NCBI GenBank assembly: GCA_000403315.2
Contig: KE159636.1
Span: 897,358-961,357 of the forward strand
Length of the DNA: 64,000 nt
Direction of reading: 5' to 3'
DNA from: Lachnospiraceae bacterium A2
GTDB lineage: Bacteria; Bacillota; Clostridia; Lachnospirales; Lachnospiraceae
The translations under genes were made by a program, and so were the position numbers. Positions 54,341-63,978 of the stretch are shown here, piece after piece; position 1 is the stretch's first letter, and each line of letters starts with the position of its first letter. The notes below the pieces were generated by a model. That model had not been told where the DNA came from, made no database searches, and saw only the letters and a program-made list of their open reading frames with translations.

Positions 54341-54498
54341 TAGCTGCACAAGGGCTAATCCAGCGGGAGTCTTTCTGGAGCGGACAGATGTAAATTTCTG
54401 AAAGAAAATGCTTTACAACTCCGCCGGAATAGTGCATAATAGGAAAGGTTGAAAAAAGAGAAGAAAGCCCGAAAAAGGAAATTCAGGAGGAATGAAAC

Positions 54499-55794
54499 AT
54501 GCAGCCATATCAGGAAATGAGCAGGGAAGAATTATTGAAGGAAAAGACAGCATTAGAAGCTGCTTACAGGAAATATGCGAAAAGCGGATTGAAACTTGAT
54601 ATGTCCAGGGGGAAGCCCTCTGCAGAGCAGCTAGATTTGTCCATGGGAATGATGGATGCCCTTAGCAATGGCGCGGACTTAAGCTGTGAGGACGGGACGG
54701 ACTGCCGGAATTACGGCGTGCTGGATGGGATTTGGGAAGCAAAAGTGCTGTTAGGGGACATGATTGAGTGCCACCCGGACAACATTATTATTTATGGAAA
54801 TTCCAGCCTGAATATTATGTATGATACAGTTTCAAGGTCCATGACCCATGGCGTGATGGGCAATACCCCGTGGTGCAGGCTGGATAAGGTGAAATTCCTG
54901 TGCCCTGTGCCGGGGTATGACAGGCATTTTACCATAACGGAGTATTTTGGGATTGAAATGATTAATATCCCCATGCTCCCTACGGGGCCGGATATGGATA
55001 TGGTAGAGGATTTAGTCAGCAAGGATGATTCCATCAAGGCAATCTGGTGCGTGCCGAAATACTCTAACCCCCAGGGCATTACGTATTCGGATGAAACTGT
55101 CCGCCGTTTTGCAAGGCTTAAGCCTGCGGCAAAGGATTTCCGCATTTACTGGGACAATGCCTATGGGGTGCACCACCTTTATGATATCGACCAGGATAAC
55201 CTTGTGGAGATTTTGGCAGAATGCAAACGTGCTGGGAACCCGGATATGGTGTATAAATTCTGTTCCACATCTAAAATCAGTTTCCCAGGCTCAGGTGTTG
55301 CGGCCATTGCTGCTTCCGCCAATAACTTAGTGGAAATCAAGAAGCAGATGCAGGTGGCTACCATCGGCCATGATAAGGTGAACCAGCTCCGCCATGTGCG
55401 GTTTTTCAAAGATATTTACGGCATGACCGAGCATATGCGCAAACATGCGGATATCCTGCGCCCTAAGTTTGAAATGATTATTGACACCTTTGAACGTGAA
55501 CTGCAAGGCAGGGAGGCAGGGAGCTGGATTGCGCCGAAAGGCGGGTATTTTATCGCGTTTGAAGCTATGGAAGGCTGTGCGAAAGCCATTGTGGCAAAGG
55601 CAAAGAAAGCTGGCGTAACCATGACCCCGGCAGGCGCCCCATACCCGTATGGGAAAGACCCTAAGGACACCACCATCCGTATTGCGCCGACTTACCCGAC
55701 CTTGGAAGACCTAAAGATTGCAACGGACATTTTTGTTATCTGCGTAAAATTAGTAACTATTGAAAAAATTCTGGAACAAAAACCAGCCTCCTGA
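54499..55794 (+). CDS. MocR-type class I aminotransferase (aspartate aminotransferase-like)
   Basis: 431 residues. PLP-dependent type I fold: YGNSSLNIMYDTVSRSMTHG, CVPKYSNPQGITYSDETVRR, YWDNAYGVHHL (Asp on PLP nitrogen), and the Schiff-base lysine in KFCSTSKISFPGSG. The C-terminus (ATDIFVICVKLVTIEKILE) is typical of the Aminotran_MocR group (PF12897) of aspartate aminotransferases without a GntR domain. GGAGGAATG upstream. Confidence 0.93.
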   Translation: MQPYQEMSREELLKEKTALEAAYRKYAKSGLKLDMSRGKPSAEQLDLSMGMMDALSNGADLSCEDGTDCRNYGVLDGIWEAKVLLGDMIECHPDNIIIYGNSSLNIMYDTVSRSMTHGVMGNTPWCRLDKVKFLCPVPGYDRHFTITEYFGIEMINIPMLPTGPDMDMVEDLVSKDDSIKAIWCVPKYSNPQGITYSDETVRRFARLKPAAKDFRIYWDNAYGVHHLYDIDQDNLVEILAECKRAGNPDMVYKFCSTSKISFPGSGVAAIAASANNLVEIKKQMQVATIGHDKVNQLRHVRFFKDIYGMTEHMRKHADILRPKFEMIIDTFERELQGREAGSWIAPKGGYFIAFEAMEGCAKAIVAKAKKAGVTMTPAGAPYPYGKDPKDTTIRIAPTYPTLEDLKIATDIFVICVKLVTIEKILEQKPAS

Positions 55795-55965
55795 CAGCAA
55801 ATATGTGTTTAGGCCTATACCGGCTTCCGAACTGTTACCCATGAAGGGCTTGGGCACATTGTACGCAGGGCACGGACATTTATGCGTATTTTTTGGAGAA
55901 TCCTTGCAGCAGGGTTTTTCCCTTAGGGCTGGCATAAACTGAGAAAGGATGGAAAATAAGAGGAA

Positions 55966-56619
55966 ATGCAAGTACCCGAAAAATTTAATGAGGGCGTAAC
56001 CAGTTGGGAAACCGTTATTTTCTTATTTAATTCGGCGTTGAAGGAAGTGGGTACCAAAGTCGATATTTTAAATGATGAATTCCGGCATGTACATAAGTAC
56101 AACCCCATTGAATATGTAAAATCCAGAATCAAGTCCCCGGAAAGCATTGTGAAGAAATTAAAGCGCCATGGATATGAGAGCACAATTGACAATATGGTAA
56201 AGCATATCAACGACATTGCAGGGATCCGGGTAGTGTGCTCCTTCACTTCCGACATTTACCGGCTGGCGGAAATGATTGGCAGGCAGAATGATTTAACTGT
56301 AGTTTCCATTAAAGACTACATTAAGAATCCCAAAGACAGCGGCTATAAAAGTTACCATATGCTGGTGACTGTCCCAATTTTCCTGACAGACGGCGTGGTA
56401 GACACCAAGGTGGAAATCCAAATCAGGACGATTGCCATGGATTTTTGGGCAAGCCTGGAACATAAAATTTACTATAAATTTGAAGGGAATGCCCCGGAAT
56501 ATATCAGCCGGGACCTGCAGGAGTGCGCCGGGATTGTGTCCATGCTGGATGCAAAAATGCTTTCCCTGAATGAAGCCATTATACAGGCAAAGGAGCAGCA
56601 GAGGGCAGGGAAAGCCTGA
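55966..56619 (+). CDS. relQ: Small alarmone synthetase RelQ (GTP pyrophosphokinase)
   Basis: 217 residues. RelA/SpoT synthetase domain without hydrolase: YNPIEYVKSRIKSPESIVKK, INDIAGIRVVCSFTSDIYRL (metal Asp/Glu region), IKDYIKNPKDSGYKSYHMLV, KVEIQIRTIAMDFWASLEHK (the conserved E-x-Q-I-R-T). Makes (p)ppGpp under stress. Length matches RelQ/YjbM. Separate from neighbours by over 100 bp upstream. Confidence 0.95.
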   Translation: MQVPEKFNEGVTSWETVIFLFNSALKEVGTKVDILNDEFRHVHKYNPIEYVKSRIKSPESIVKKLKRHGYESTIDNMVKHINDIAGIRVVCSFTSDIYRLAEMIGRQNDLTVVSIKDYIKNPKDSGYKSYHMLVTVPIFLTDGVVDTKVEIQIRTIAMDFWASLEHKIYYKFEGNAPEYISRDLQECAGIVSMLDAKMLSLNEAIIQAKEQQRAGKA

Positions 56620-56691
56620 AAGCTGTGTTTTCCAGATACGCTCTGGGGATGGCGCTATAATATTAGGAAAGAGCGGCAGGGACAGAAGGGC

Positions 56692-57726
56692 ATGCAAGTA
56701 ACAGTTTTAACAGAAAATACAGTCTATAAACGGGGGCTTTTCGGGGAGCATGGGCTGTCCATGCTGCTGGAAACAGGCGGAAAACGGTATCTGTTTGATA
56801 CAGGCCAGACGGATGTCTTTCTGCGGAATGCAGACAAGATGAAGCTGGATTTGGAACGGCTGGACGGAATTATTTTGAGCCATGGCCATTATGACCATTG
56901 CGGCGGCATGGAGTACTGGGCAAGGAAACAAAACGCCGCCCAGAATGGTTCGCCGGGCATCCCTATTTATATAAACCGGAAAGCATTTGACAAAAAGTTT
57001 TCTGGGCATCCCAAAACAGGGGAATTGCTGTTTGGCGGAATCCATCCAGAGGCAGAAGCATGGATGAAGCAGAGCGGGAACATAAAATATACAGAAGAAG
57101 GGTGTATGGCAATAGCAGAGGATGTTTACCTCCTGTCACGGGTTCCGTTTGTGACAGGCTTTGAATCCGTGCCTGCCCGGTTCTGGAAAGAAGCCCATAC
57201 AAGGGACGGGGAAGATGCTGAAACAGGAAAGGCTGCAAGAGATAGCCTGGAAGCGGGAAACCAAATAAGCGGCGGTGAAGTAGCAGAAAGCCATCTGGGA
57301 AACAGTTCTGGGAATGCAAGCCAAACAAGTAATGGTGATTTAACAAAAAGCTATTTGGGAAACATTCATAAAACAGGTTTGCTGGGTTTAGTGGCAGACC
57401 ACATGGAAGATGAACAGCTTCTTGCCATACGGGAGGAACAGGGGTTGTGTGTATTTGCAGGATGCGCCCATCCGGGCATTGTCAATTGCCTGAAGTATGT
57501 ACAGTCTTTTTTCCCGGGAGAGCATATCCATGCTATTGTGGCGGGGATGCATTTAAAAGGATGTTCCCCACAGCAGCTCCAAAAGACCATCCAAGCCCTC
57601 CGGGAATTTGGGGCTGACAGCGTTGTCCCCCTGCACTGCACAGGCCTTCTTGCGATTGCAGCTATAAAAGAAGCTTTGGGGGAACGGTGCCTGCTGGCAG
57701 AAGTTGGGAAGAAAATCCTGCTTTAA
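56692..57726 (+). CDS. MBL-fold metallo-hydrolase with a low-complexity insert
   Basis: 344 residues. Metal-binding ILSHGHYDHCGGMEYW (HxHxDH), later FAGCAHPGIVNCL and AGMHLKGCSP, and HCTG near the end: the pattern of MBL proteins related to the dihydropterin-phosphate-type group. An inserted stretch (~170-230) carries two degenerate repeats (GGEVAESHLGNSSGNAS and NGDLTKSYLGNIHKTG) and is absent from usual members. Substrate unknown. Intrinsic terminator at 57744. Confidence 0.88.
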   Translation: MQVTVLTENTVYKRGLFGEHGLSMLLETGGKRYLFDTGQTDVFLRNADKMKLDLERLDGIILSHGHYDHCGGMEYWARKQNAAQNGSPGIPIYINRKAFDKKFSGHPKTGELLFGGIHPEAEAWMKQSGNIKYTEEGCMAIAEDVYLLSRVPFVTGFESVPARFWKEAHTRDGEDAETGKAARDSLEAGNQISGGEVAESHLGNSSGNASQTSNGDLTKSYLGNIHKTGLLGLVADHMEDEQLLAIREEQGLCVFAGCAHPGIVNCLKYVQSFFPGEHIHAIVAGMHLKGCSPQQLQKTIQALREFGADSVVPLHCTGLLAIAAIKEALGERCLLAEVGKKILL

Positions 57727-57743
57727 TTATTAAGATAGGTTAT

Positions 57744-57772
57744 TTGGCGGCTGGAAAGCTGCCAATTTTTTT
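57744..57772 (+). terminator. Terminator after the MBL gene
   Basis: ttggcggct-ggaa-agctgccaa, 9-bp stem with one mismatch, then T7. Confidence 0.85.
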
Positions 57773-57856
57773 GAATTGACATGTGTAATGAATAATGCTA
57801 TAATATTACAATATCAAACATTGCCTTCATGGCAGGAGAAATAGGCGGAGGAGATT

Positions 57857-58438
57857 ATGAGAAATAGTACTTACCACAGGTTAGAAAATTTATACAAGAA
57901 ATGCAAAGGATATATCAGCACAAGGGAATTGCTGGATGAAGGCTTTTCCAACCGGCAGATTGCTGTGCTGGCAGAAGAAAAATATTTGGAAAAAGTATGT
58001 TATGGCTATTATTGGCTGCTGCAGTGCGGCCGTAAGAAGCCTGCGGACTATAAATGCATCGAGGCGTCTTTAAGCAACCCCAGGGCTGTCATAGCCATGG
58101 AAAGCGCATGTTTTTATCAAGGCATGCTTAAGGAAGAACCGCCGTTTCTGGCAGTTGCGACAGAACGGGCAGACCGCAGCGCAATGAAAATGAATTTCCC
58201 GGTAAAAAGGCATTATTTTTCAAACCCTAAATTCCAAGTTGGGATGCAGGAGGTGCAGACGGAATTTGGCAGTTACCATATGTATGATGTGGAACGCAGC
58301 TTCTGCGATATGGCACGTCTGGGCGGTAAGCAGAAGGAGGACAGGCTTGCAGCAGAGGTTTTGAAAGCCCTGAAAGCAAATGAAAAACAATATGGACGTG
58401 TGCTACGGTATGCAGAAATGTTCCGGTTAAAGCTATGA
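57857..58438 (+). CDS. AbiEi-like antitoxin-domain protein, apparently without toxin
   Basis: 193 residues from ATG 57857 (GGCGGAGGAG upstream). N-terminal winged HTH (KKCKGYISTRELLDEGFSNR QIAVLAEEKYLEKV) and the following ALSNPRAVIAMESACFYQG block resemble AbiEi (type IV toxin-antitoxin antitoxin/regulator). No AbiEii nucleotidyltransferase follows; the next gene is on the other strand. So it is an orphan regulator or a decayed pair. Confidence 0.7.
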   Translation: MRNSTYHRLENLYKKCKGYISTRELLDEGFSNRQIAVLAEEKYLEKVCYGYYWLLQCGRKKPADYKCIEASLSNPRAVIAMESACFYQGMLKEEPPFLAVATERADRSAMKMNFPVKRHYFSNPKFQVGMQEVQTEFGSYHMYDVERSFCDMARLGGKQKEDRLAAEVLKALKANEKQYGRVLRYAEMFRLKL

Positions 58439-58565
58439 CGGCAGCTTCCCGGAAAGCGAGGTATAGCAAGTAATATTTGAAGGATAGTGAGCAGGAAAAG
58501 CGGTTTGGGCTGTTATGCAGGTGATTGGAAAATCATAGGCATAGCAGCCCCTTTGTGCAGCTGTG

Positions 58566-59555
58566 TCAATTTTTTCCATGTTTCGCTTCAAGTTCAGCAA
58601 CCCGTTTCTGTAATTTTAATATCTCGTCTGCATATCTTGTGATTTCATCTGCATATTTTGCATTTTCGTCTGCATATCTTGCATTTTCTTTTTCCAGTTC
58701 GTCAATCCGGAAACGGTACTTATCATTTGGGAGTTCAAGTGCCCCTGGGAGTAAAGGTTTCATATATTCGCTCGCTCCTTCCAGTTTCATGCTAAGTTCA
58801 CTGCGTAAATGTTCATCCAGAAAGCCGGCCAGTTCGTAAAGCTGTTTGGCGTCATCTGGGGTAAGGTATCCCATCTGGAGGCTGGTTTCTATAGTCCCAA
58901 TTATATCATGGCGGATTTCATCCTGCAACCGTGAGAATTCCTCAGGGGAAAAAGTTGGTTTGCAGCTGCTGCCCATACAGGGGGTTGCTGTTTTCCGTTG
59001 GCTGCCTTTGGCAGGGGCTTTTGCTTTCAGGAGTTCACGGAAGCGGAGTACCTGGAAGGGGATAAGTGCAGCCAGTTTCTTCCGGTTCAGCTCTTTTGGG
59101 CTGTGCGCCAGATAAAGGAAGTTCTTTATCCGGTAGGTGAACCCCTTCCCCTGCCCGCTGAAGGAAATATGCAGGGGGCTTTCGTCTGGCATAGTTTTTG
59201 CCTGGGTAAAGTAGATTACCATAGGTTCCGGGAACAGCAGGGAATCTGCTTCCGTTTGTGTGGACATGGCATAATGGAAACCGTATTCAAAGGCACGGGG
59301 GGGAATCAGTCTGTCGGCAGACGTCTGTGCTTCCAAATGGAACGTATGCTGCCCTGCAATGGTTATGAAAACATCGGAATACCTGCCCTTCAGGTCAAGG
59401 CGGATGAAATCGCCATTTGGGCGGGAAGTGTGGGATTCTGGCGGGAAGTCCCTGCCGAACAGCCCGTTGATAAGGTTGGTAATGGCAGTATCGGATAGGG
59501 AAAAGATGCGTTTGAAAGCCCTGTCGTAAACCTGCCTGTTTGGGTTCCGGTTGAT
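58566..59555 (-). CDS. Rpn/PD-(D/E)XK-family protein with heptad-repeat tail
   Basis: About 329 residues. Core: NRQVYDRAFKRIFSLSDTAI TNLINGLFGRDF and GRYSDVFITIAGQHTFHLEA QTS (D ... E-x-Q of the nuclease core), EYGFHYAMSTQTE, then a middle with FRIKNFLYL-like helices. The end is a coiled coil with tandem heptads (RYADENA, KYADEIT, RYADEIL). The best ribosome site (GGAGGG, plus strand 59563-59567) lies 7 nt before an ATC at 59555, not before any ATG/GTG/TTG; ATC may be the start. Confidence 0.75.
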   Translation of the reverse strand: MNRNPNRQVYDRAFKRIFSLSDTAITNLINGLFGRDFPPESHTSRPNGDFIRLDLKGRYSDVFITIAGQHTFHLEAQTSADRLIPPRAFEYGFHYAMSTQTEADSLLFPEPMVIYFTQAKTMPDESPLHISFSGQGKGFTYRIKNFLYLAHSPKELNRKKLAALIPFQVLRFRELLKAKAPAKGSQRKTATPCMGSSCKPTFSPEEFSRLQDEIRHDIIGTIETSLQMGYLTPDDAKQLYELAGFLDEHLRSELSMKLEGASEYMKPLLPGALELPNDKYRFRIDELEKENARYADENAKYADEITRYADEILKLQKRVAELEAKHGKN

Positions 59556-60154
59556 AAAAAGCCCTCCTTTTTGTAAAGATTTAGAAAAATGGGAATAAAT
59601 CCTGCCTGAGATGGGAATACAAAATTTTTTAAGCGAGAATGGAACAGAATTTTGAAGGGCTAAATTATGGAAAAATATAAGGAAACAAAAGGCAGGCAAA
59701 AGTGAGGTTATAAATGATGGGAAAATAGTATTCTGACTTTTAGATAGTAAAACATATAAAAACTGAACTGTATATACTAAGAATATAAGCCAATATAAAA
59801 TACTCTTGACAAATATTACTACGGACGATTAAAACTATGACTCTTATAAACAGATAGGCCAATAGCCAAGGACAAAATATTTTGAAAAATACTGAGTATA
59901 TTTGAAAATTATCATAGAGCATATTTTCATCGTTGTCAACTATTTTTTGGAAATAATTTGTAATATCTGGAATTTTAAGGCTTTTCGGAGAAAAAATAGG
60001 CATATGGCAGAAATATCCATGAAAAAAGTTGCTCTTTCGGGTATATTAATCTGTCCTATGGAATTGACAAACCGAAAAAAAAGTGGTATGTTAGTAGACA
60101 AGACAGAAAACGAAGGATGTCTGAGAAACAAAAAAATTTTAAGGAGGATTTGTA
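59556..60154. promoter_or_regulatory. AT-rich spacer with promoter of the surface protein
   Basis: No gene is supported. At its right end TTGACA (60064-60069), 17-nt spacer and TATGTT (60087-60092) form a good promoter for the gene at 60155, which also has AAGGAGG. Its left part may hold the true start of the Rpn gene if that is further upstream. Confidence 0.7.
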
Positions 60155-61744
60155 ATGACAGAATTACAGGTGAAAACCAAAAAGGGAAGCTTGAAAAAGT
60201 TTTTCGCAATGTTTCTGGCAGTGTGTGTATGCTTGACAACCATTCAGGTAAATGCTGCTTTCACAGAAACTACAGATGGCGAAACAACAGTTTCGGTAAG
60301 CAAAAAGACGATGGAGTTGGATGTAGCTGGTAAGAAAACTGATGAAATAACAATCACATCTAACAAAAAGCAAACAGTTACTGAGTGGAAGGTAAGCCCA
60401 GATAATGCAAATGCAGACGTTATTGAAGGCCCAAATGGTAAACCTATGGTAACGCCGGAGGGAGCTGGGGAAGCAGTTGTTTCTTCTAGTAACACACAGA
60501 CTGTACCAGTAAAGGTAGATGTGACTGTTACAGGTGATAAGGATGCTATTACCTATAAGGTTGATGGAGCAAAGATAACTGTAGAAGCAAAGAAAGCAGG
60601 AAAAGCAACTGTAGTTGTGACGGATCCAGTGACAAAGAACTCTGATAGCTGTGCAGTTAATGTTAAGGATACAACTAAAAAAGTAATTAATCCAACAGGT
60701 GTAACTCTTGATAAGAAGACATTAACATTGGATTTAAATGGAACAAAGACAGGGACTCTTAAGGCAACAGTAGCACCTGCAGGTGCAAACCAGACAGTTA
60801 CATGGCAGAGCAGTGATGCAAACGTAGCAACAGTAGCAGGCGGAACTGTAACAGCAAAAAAAGTTGGTAAGACAACAATCACAGCAACTGTACCTGGTAC
60901 AAAATTAACAGCAACTTGTGCAGTAGAAGTAAAAGATTCAACACCAGCAAAAGATAATAATACAAACAAACCTAATAAAACTGTAAAAGTTAAAAAGGTT
61001 GTAGCTAGTGCAAAAACTGTATATGTAGTAGCTGGTAAGAAAGTAACTTTAGGCGCAACAGTAGAACCTGCTAATGCAACCAATAAGAAAATTACATGGT
61101 CTACTGCTAAAAAGAGCGTGGCATCTGTAAAAGCTGCAAAGAATGGTGCAAGCGTTACTATTACCGCAGGTAAAAAAGCAGCAGGTAAGAAAACAACTGT
61201 TACAGCAAAAGCAAGCGGCAAATCTGCAAAAGTAACAGTAAATGTAGTAAAGAAAGCTAAAAAAGCAACAAGCGTTAAACTGAGCAAGAAAACTGCAAAA
61301 ATGAATACAGGCGACAAACTCGCTTTGACAGCAACGCTTAACAAAGGCGCTACAAGCACAATTAAATGGAGTGTTTCCAAGAATAAGGGTGTTGCAACTG
61401 TTAAGAATGGTGTTGTAACAGCAGGCAAGAATGCAGGTGTAGTTACCATTACTGCAAAAGCTGATAAGAAATCTGCTAAGTGTGTGATTACTGTTACCAA
61501 GAAAGGCGCTAAAGTAACACTTAACCCAACAAAGAAAACAATTAAGGTTAAAAAGAGCTTCACTATCAAACTTAAGAAAAAAGCATCCGGTGATGCGATT
61601 AAGAGCTGTACTTCTTCCAACAAGAAAGTTGCAACCGTAACCAATAAGGGTAAAGTAACAGGGAAGAAAGCAGGAAAAGCAGACATCACAGTAATTACCA
61701 AGAAAGGTGCAGTTGCAACCTGTAAAGTAACAGTAAAGAAATAG
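60155..61744 (+). CDS. Secreted Big2/Ig-like repeat surface protein
   Basis: 529 residues. Signal peptide KKFFAMFLAVCVCLTTIQVN A (cut near AFTET). Then about five tandem Big2 (bacterial Ig-like) domains with the usual VTWQSSDANVATVAGGTVTAK and KKVGKTTITATVPGTKLTA motifs (repeated as WSTAKKSVASVKAAKNGA, WSVSKNKGVATVKNGVV, CTSSNKKVATVTNKG). It ends on the last repeat with no LPxTG anchor or membrane tail, so probably secreted or bound through the domains. Extreme lysine and alanine content. A surface adhesion or wall role is likely. Confidence 0.92.
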   Translation: MTELQVKTKKGSLKKFFAMFLAVCVCLTTIQVNAAFTETTDGETTVSVSKKTMELDVAGKKTDEITITSNKKQTVTEWKVSPDNANADVIEGPNGKPMVTPEGAGEAVVSSSNTQTVPVKVDVTVTGDKDAITYKVDGAKITVEAKKAGKATVVVTDPVTKNSDSCAVNVKDTTKKVINPTGVTLDKKTLTLDLNGTKTGTLKATVAPAGANQTVTWQSSDANVATVAGGTVTAKKVGKTTITATVPGTKLTATCAVEVKDSTPAKDNNTNKPNKTVKVKKVVASAKTVYVVAGKKVTLGATVEPANATNKKITWSTAKKSVASVKAAKNGASVTITAGKKAAGKKTTVTAKASGKSAKVTVNVVKKAKKATSVKLSKKTAKMNTGDKLALTATLNKGATSTIKWSVSKNKGVATVKNGVVTAGKNAGVVTITAKADKKSAKCVITVTKKGAKVTLNPTKKTIKVKKSFTIKLKKKASGDAIKSCTSSNKKVATVTNKGKVTGKKAGKADITVITKKGAVATCKVTVKK

Positions 61745-61792
61745 TGAATTAACAACTTACATATCAAGACCCCAAAAGTATGAATTTTTTTG

Positions 61793-61830
61793 TAATAGCA
61801 TCTGGACAGGAAACTGCCCAGATGCTATTA
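61793..61830 (+). terminator. Terminator after the surface protein
   Basis: taatagcatctgg / (c)cagatgctatta, 12-bp stem around acaggaaactgc. Confidence 0.8.
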
Positions 61831-61912
61831 TACATTTGGGAAAAGCAAAAGAAGTACATCAAATAAAAATATGGATATATGTTCTTGCTTACCCAGAAAA
61901 GGATGACAAAAA

Positions 61913-63532
61913 ATGAAACAAAAATTAAAACAGAATAAAAAAAATGTCATGTATGAACTGGAAGGAACAGCCGCAAGCCTTTTTGTAATTCTAATGTTAG
62001 GATTCTTTCCCCTGTTTTATCAGGACAGTTACTTTAATATTACAGATGCAAAACGGATGTTTTTCTATTTCTGCGGGGCGGGGCTGTTAGTGCTCACTGT
62101 CCTATTGGCAGGGGCAGGGTATTTACAGGATTGGAGGGCAACTGGGAATAAGGAATTGCAAGGCTCCAAAAAGAAAGGAAAAGAAATTTTAAAGAATATA
62201 CCAATCACTTCTTGGTTTGCATACGGCTTTGCAGTGGCTGTATTGATTGCTACTGTATTTTCAGTGAATCCCTTTGAATCTTTTTATGGGACAGACGGAA
62301 GGAAATTAGGGGCAATTGCATTTTTGCTTTGTATTGCAGTATATTTGATTCTTGGAAAATTTTTGAAGCCAGGAATTTGGATGGCATGGATTTTTCTGAT
62401 TTCTAATGGTATTGTATGTTTTTTGCTCCTTCTGCAATTTTGGGGGATAGATATTTTGCATATGTGGGATGGCATTATACCTACAGAAGTCGGTATGTTT
62501 GCCAGTACGATTGGAAATGTAAATGCATGTGCTACTTATTTTTGTATGGCTGTGCCAGTGGGGATGGTGCTTTTTTATCTTTCGGATGCGCTGCTTTCGG
62601 AAATTCTCTATGGGTTGCTTTTGCTCCTTGGATTTTTTGGCATGTATGCGACAATATCTGATAGTTGGATTTTAGGAATTGGGGCAGCATTTCTTGTATT
62701 ATTCTGCTTTTCCATAAAAAACCACGATTATATGGAACGCTTTTTAGGTATTTGCCTGATGTTCTGGGCATCCAGTTTAGTTGTGCGGTTGGCCTTGACG
62801 GCGGGGGCTGAGAATACATCTGTAATGAGCCAGAGATTCCGTACACTGCCTTTGCAGAATTTTATAACAGGGAAGAAGGTGCTTTTGGCAGAGGGGATAA
62901 TTTTATGCCTTGGGATGGTTTTGATAAAAATTGCAAAAAAGAAGGATATTCAAATACCATATGATAAAATTAGGAAAGTTTTTGTTGGTGTTGTAGTCAC
63001 GGTTTTGTCGCTGGCAGTAACAGCAGTGTTGGTTGTTAATCTGTCACCAGAAAAACAATGGGAAGGCGGGTTGCAGTGGATGAACCTGCTGAAACTGCAG
63101 GATAATTTTGGGAGCAGCCGTGGCATTATATGGAAGCAGACGTGGATTGCATGGCAGAAGCTGCCCATTGGCAGGAAGTTTTTTGGTTATGGGATCAATT
63201 GTTTTTACCAGTTCTTATACCAGTATCAGGCTTCGGAATTGACAATGTATACAGCGCGGATTGTAGACCCCCACAACGAATTACTGCAGTTCATGTCTAT
63301 GACAGGAATTTTCGGGGCAGTCTGTTACTTTGGCTTCTTAATCAGCACCGCAGTATCCGCGGCAAAACAGTCACGCCACTACCCAGTCATGATGATGGGG
63401 ACAGTTGTGATTTGCAGTTATCTGGCACAGAGCATGGTAAATAACCCGACTGTGTTCCTTACCCCCACGCTGTTCCTTTATCTTGGGATCTTAAAGAGTT
63501 TGGAGCGGCATTATAAAGAAAAAGAGTGCTAA
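61913..63532 (+). CDS. O-antigen ligase/polymerase-like membrane protein
   Basis: 539 residues with about 11 predicted membrane helices. The Wzy_C/O-antigen-ligase signature is near the end: a large loop with RIVDPHNELLQFMSMTGIFG AVCYFGFL (DPHNE-x-LQ) and a preceding GYGINCFYQFLYQYQAS. Such enzymes join polysaccharide units or attach them to carriers. It follows the surface protein by 168 bp in the same direction. AT-rich leader, start ATG 61913 with aaggatga upstream. Confidence 0.88.
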   Translation: MKQKLKQNKKNVMYELEGTAASLFVILMLGFFPLFYQDSYFNITDAKRMFFYFCGAGLLVLTVLLAGAGYLQDWRATGNKELQGSKKKGKEILKNIPITSWFAYGFAVAVLIATVFSVNPFESFYGTDGRKLGAIAFLLCIAVYLILGKFLKPGIWMAWIFLISNGIVCFLLLLQFWGIDILHMWDGIIPTEVGMFASTIGNVNACATYFCMAVPVGMVLFYLSDALLSEILYGLLLLLGFFGMYATISDSWILGIGAAFLVLFCFSIKNHDYMERFLGICLMFWASSLVVRLALTAGAENTSVMSQRFRTLPLQNFITGKKVLLAEGIILCLGMVLIKIAKKKDIQIPYDKIRKVFVGVVVTVLSLAVTAVLVVNLSPEKQWEGGLQWMNLLKLQDNFGSSRGIIWKQTWIAWQKLPIGRKFFGYGINCFYQFLYQYQASELTMYTARIVDPHNELLQFMSMTGIFGAVCYFGFLISTAVSAAKQSRHYPVMMMGTVVICSYLAQSMVNNPTVFLTPTLFLYLGILKSLERHYKEKEC

Positions 63533-63569
63533 ACCTGTATGGAAAAGAGTAACCTTAGAAGAAAAAAGA

Positions 63570-63613
63570 AGATGCCGCAAAACCATCTAATTAGATGGCT
63601 GAGCGGCATCTTT
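63570..63613. terminator. Terminator after the ligase-like gene
   Basis: agatgccgc / gcggcatct outer stem with an inner ccatct-aatt-agatgg stem, then TTTCTGT. It can serve the convergent small gene too. Confidence 0.75.
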
Positions 63614-63626
63614 CTGTCAATAGAAT

Positions 63627-63803
63627 TTAGCTTTGCTGTAATGGTGGCTGCTGGTAAAGCTTGCGTTCCACCTGTTTTCTTTTTTTTTCCAGAATAGCCA
63701 ATGTTTCCGTTGCATGTTCCTTTTCTGCTACTTCTGTTATTTCTTCAATTAAGGATAATTGGTCGAATAAATAACCATTATATTCTTTTTCATCTGATAG
63801 CAT
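63627..63803 (-). CDS. Small helical protein (58 aa)
   Basis: ATG 63803 with gggag 12 nt upstream on the minus strand. MLSDEKEYNGYLFDQLSLIE EITEVAEKEHATETLAILEK KRKQVERKLYQQPPLQQS: strongly helical, charged. An in-frame stop upstream bounds it. No family recognised, so it may be a remnant. Confidence 0.4.
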   Translation of the reverse strand: MLSDEKEYNGYLFDQLSLIEEITEVAEKEHATETLAILEKKRKQVERKLYQQPPLQQS

Positions 63804-63867
63804 ATTATTTTCATCTCCCAGTTCTGATAAAACGCTTATCTAGTACAATGAAAATTAAGTTTTGGAT

Positions 63868-63978
63868 AGTTTGACGCAGAATATTTTTCTGAGAGTGCTG
63901 CTTCACAAACGCAGGCGTAGCGGTGGCTACGTCGAGGCTTGGGGAGTAGTGCTATCAGGAAAATAGGCAAGTCAAACT
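63868..63978. repeat. Structured palindromic repeat near the window end
   Basis: agtttgac ... gtcaaact ends enclose a second pair (ttttctga / tcaggaaaa) and an inner gtagc-ggtg-gctac hairpin. No gene; looks like a folded repeat or small RNA gene. Confidence 0.5.

Noticed and set aside
60553..61767. Long open frame of about 400 codons on the minus strand under the Big2 gene
   Set aside because: It mirrors the repetitive, lysine/alanine-rich plus-strand gene, has no ribosome site and an implausible valine/leucine/phenylalanine composition.
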